Below are positions 62,819 through 64,000 of a stretch of DNA of 64,000 nt, one piece after another. Location of the stretch: NCBI GenBank assembly GCA_036984305.1, contig BQWY01000001.1, forward strand, positions 1,054,001 through 1,118,000. The letters run 5' to 3'. This DNA comes from Nitrospira sp. (GTDB lineage: Bacteria > Nitrospirota > Nitrospiria > Nitrospirales > Nitrospiraceae). Under the pieces are notes generated by a model, which was not told where the DNA came from, searched no databases, and saw only the letters and a list, made by a program, of their open reading frames with translations. The first letter of the stretch is position 1, and each line of letters starts with the position of its first letter. A program made the translations under genes and the position numbers.

Positions 62819-64000
62819 ATGAGCTCTGTTTCGACCCAACCGGCGTCCCCTGTTCAACTCATCACCATCGGCTCGGACAAAGCCCATGGGCCTGCTACGT
62901 CCTGCCACGTTCCAGGCTCTGTCGTCAGGCCGACCTCTAAACGACAAAAATACCGCATGACTGCCTTGGGGCTGGTTCATGTCTACATCGCCGTCCATCT
63001 GCTTTCGTGGCACATCTTCGGTATCGAGATTTGGGGTAAAACGGCCATGATGGGAGTGCCCTCCTTGGCCAAGGGGACCATCAACGCGGCGGCGATCATG
63101 GTGTTGTTGATCTTGGGGTCCATCCTCGTATTCGGCCGAGGGTTTTGCGGTTGGGTTTGTCACATGCGTGGAGCGATTGAGTTTGCAGATTGGATCTTGA
63201 AGAAACTCAAGATCAAGCGGTACTTGCGCTTGAGCGAGAAAAACTTACTGATCAACACCGAACACCGCTGGCTGTTTCGAATTGGCGCTCTTTTCGTACT
63301 ACTCTTACCGGTTATCATTCTGATCCACAATGTGGGGTTTGCACCCAAGATGGATGTGATGTCTCCGCCCCCATTGGCTGACCTGCCGGGCTACAAGAAC
63401 AAGGCGTTTGCAGAGAGCGCGCCATTCAACATTTCGATCCAGCCCACCTGGCACGATGCCATTCTGGCGTTCGGGTTGGCGGTTTTTATCCAGTTCACGA
63501 TGAGCATCGTATTGAACTTACGCTATGGCCACGGTGCCTTTTGTCGAATTCTATGCCCGTATGCTCCGATGATGACGCCACTGATGAATATTTCGCCGGT
63601 CCAATCCAAGATTACGAGGGTGGCGCAATGCGTCGGCTGCCGTGACTGCAGTAACGCCTGTCCGCAGGGCATCGATGTCAGCCGAGAAATCTTTCATTTC
63701 GATGGGAAGGTGATCAATCGAGAGTGCATCAAGTGTTATCACTGTATTGATGCGTGCGATGATGGGGTCTTGAAAGACACCGCGGCTCCCGCCGTGCCCC
63801 AGGTGAAACTGTTGAAGCCGTATGAAAAGAGGCCATGGCAGCAAGAAGTCGTGCGCAAGGACGGGCTCCTCACGAATGCACACCACATGCAGCTGTTCGA
63901 GCCGCTGGGACCTATCGCCGATTTCCTGTCGATCATTGTGGCATTGATCGGTGGAGGCATGACATCACGATTCGGGGGGTTCTGGTTCTATCCGGGGGCG
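62819..64000 (+). CDS. polyferredoxin membrane protein (NapH/CcoG-like), partial
   Basis: The frame starts at ATG 62819 (GGAGG six bases ahead) and is open to the right edge, at least 394 residues. It has several membrane helices (about 45-65, 85-105, 160-180, 220-245). Two Cys pairs near helix ends (GFCGWVCHMRG, AFCRILCPYAP) mark NapH/RdxA-type proteins. A soluble segment has two 4Fe-4S sites, CVGCRDCSNACPQG and CIKCYHCIDACDDG, the second with Asp in place of Pro. A further helix begins near 370. Such proteins move electrons between quinones and periplasmic or cytoplasmic partners. The C-terminal part is outside the window. Confidence 0.88.
   Translation, partial: MSSVSTQPASPVQLITIGSDKAHGPATSCHVPGSVVRPTSKRQKYRMTALGLVHVYIAVHLLSWHIFGIEIWGKTAMMGVPSLAKGTINAAAIMVLLILGSILVFGRGFCGWVCHMRGAIEFADWILKKLKIKRYLRLSEKNLLINTEHRWLFRIGALFVLLLPVIILIHNVGFAPKMDVMSPPPLADLPGYKNKAFAESAPFNISIQPTWHDAILAFGLAVFIQFTMSIVLNLRYGHGAFCRILCPYAPMMTPLMNISPVQSKITRVAQCVGCRDCSNACPQGIDVSREIFHFDGKVINRECIKCYHCIDACDDGVLKDTAAPAVPQVKLLKPYEKRPWQQEVVRKDGLLTNAHHMQLFEPLGPIADFLSIIVALIGGGMTSRFGGFWFYPGA

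Overview
The window comes from a high-GC Gram-negative bacterium. Lipoproteins, a LapA/LapB-type protein and several exported proteins indicate an outer membrane. The gene content and style (short operons on both strands, many small exported proteins, a NapH-like ferredoxin protein, a C-type-lectin/FGE repertoire) fit the Nitrospira lineage (Nitrospirota). That assignment is an inference from general familiarity; no rRNA gene is present to prove it.

Bases 1-26.7 kb are mostly housekeeping. In order they hold the end of a MacB-type permease, a mraZ-rusA pair with a good promoter, comF, an ABC ATPase and its giant FtsX-type permease separated by class 1A pyrD and a small LuxR-type regulator, and bioB. 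Next comes a minus-strand run rplU-rpmA-obgE-proB-nadD-rsfS followed by a LapA-LapB fusion. After it lie ilvE, the glycolytic run gap-pgk-tpiA-secG, mutS2, a sigma-54 two-component pair, a DUF6445 gene and queG.

Bases 26.7-46 kb are an accessory region full of duplicated and decayed genes. The central find is a co-directional cluster at 30.2-39.1 kb: an exported protein, a membrane TIR protein, four tandem paralogues of an exported trypsin-like protease fused to a formylglycine-generating-enzyme-like (FGE, C-type-lectin-fold) domain, and two short Avd-like genes. Avd is the accessory factor of diversity-generating retroelements (DGRs), and FGE-type domains are a classic DGR target. The four paralogues are nearly constant through the FGE domain but hypervariable in a 23-codon C-terminal block bounded by constant sequence, as expected of DGR variable regions. 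I see no reverse transcriptase and no template repeat here, and both Avd genes look truncated. The locus is therefore either a satellite target array served from elsewhere in the genome or a decaying DGR. Copy 3 is intact, copy 1 has two indels near its C-terminus, copy 2 has lost the catalytic His, and copy 4 has an in-frame TAG. A SLOG plus TIR-like gene converges on the array, suggesting a conflict or defence neighbourhood. Around it lie a DGQHR/DndB-like gene, a broken HicB gene, a broken DUF433/DUF5615 toxin-antitoxin pair, fragments of an alpha/beta hydrolase, an SRPBCC fragment and a thiI fragment.

Bases 46-64 kb return to ordinary functions: SDR, GDSL lipoprotein, thiI, trxB, a GYD protein, coaE, a beta-helix protein, a two-gene glycoside hydrolase operon (GH63-like and GH133-like), several small exported proteins, a TolB-like propeller lipoprotein and, running off the right edge, a polyferredoxin membrane protein. 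No tRNA, rRNA, CRISPR array or intact insertion sequence was recognised.
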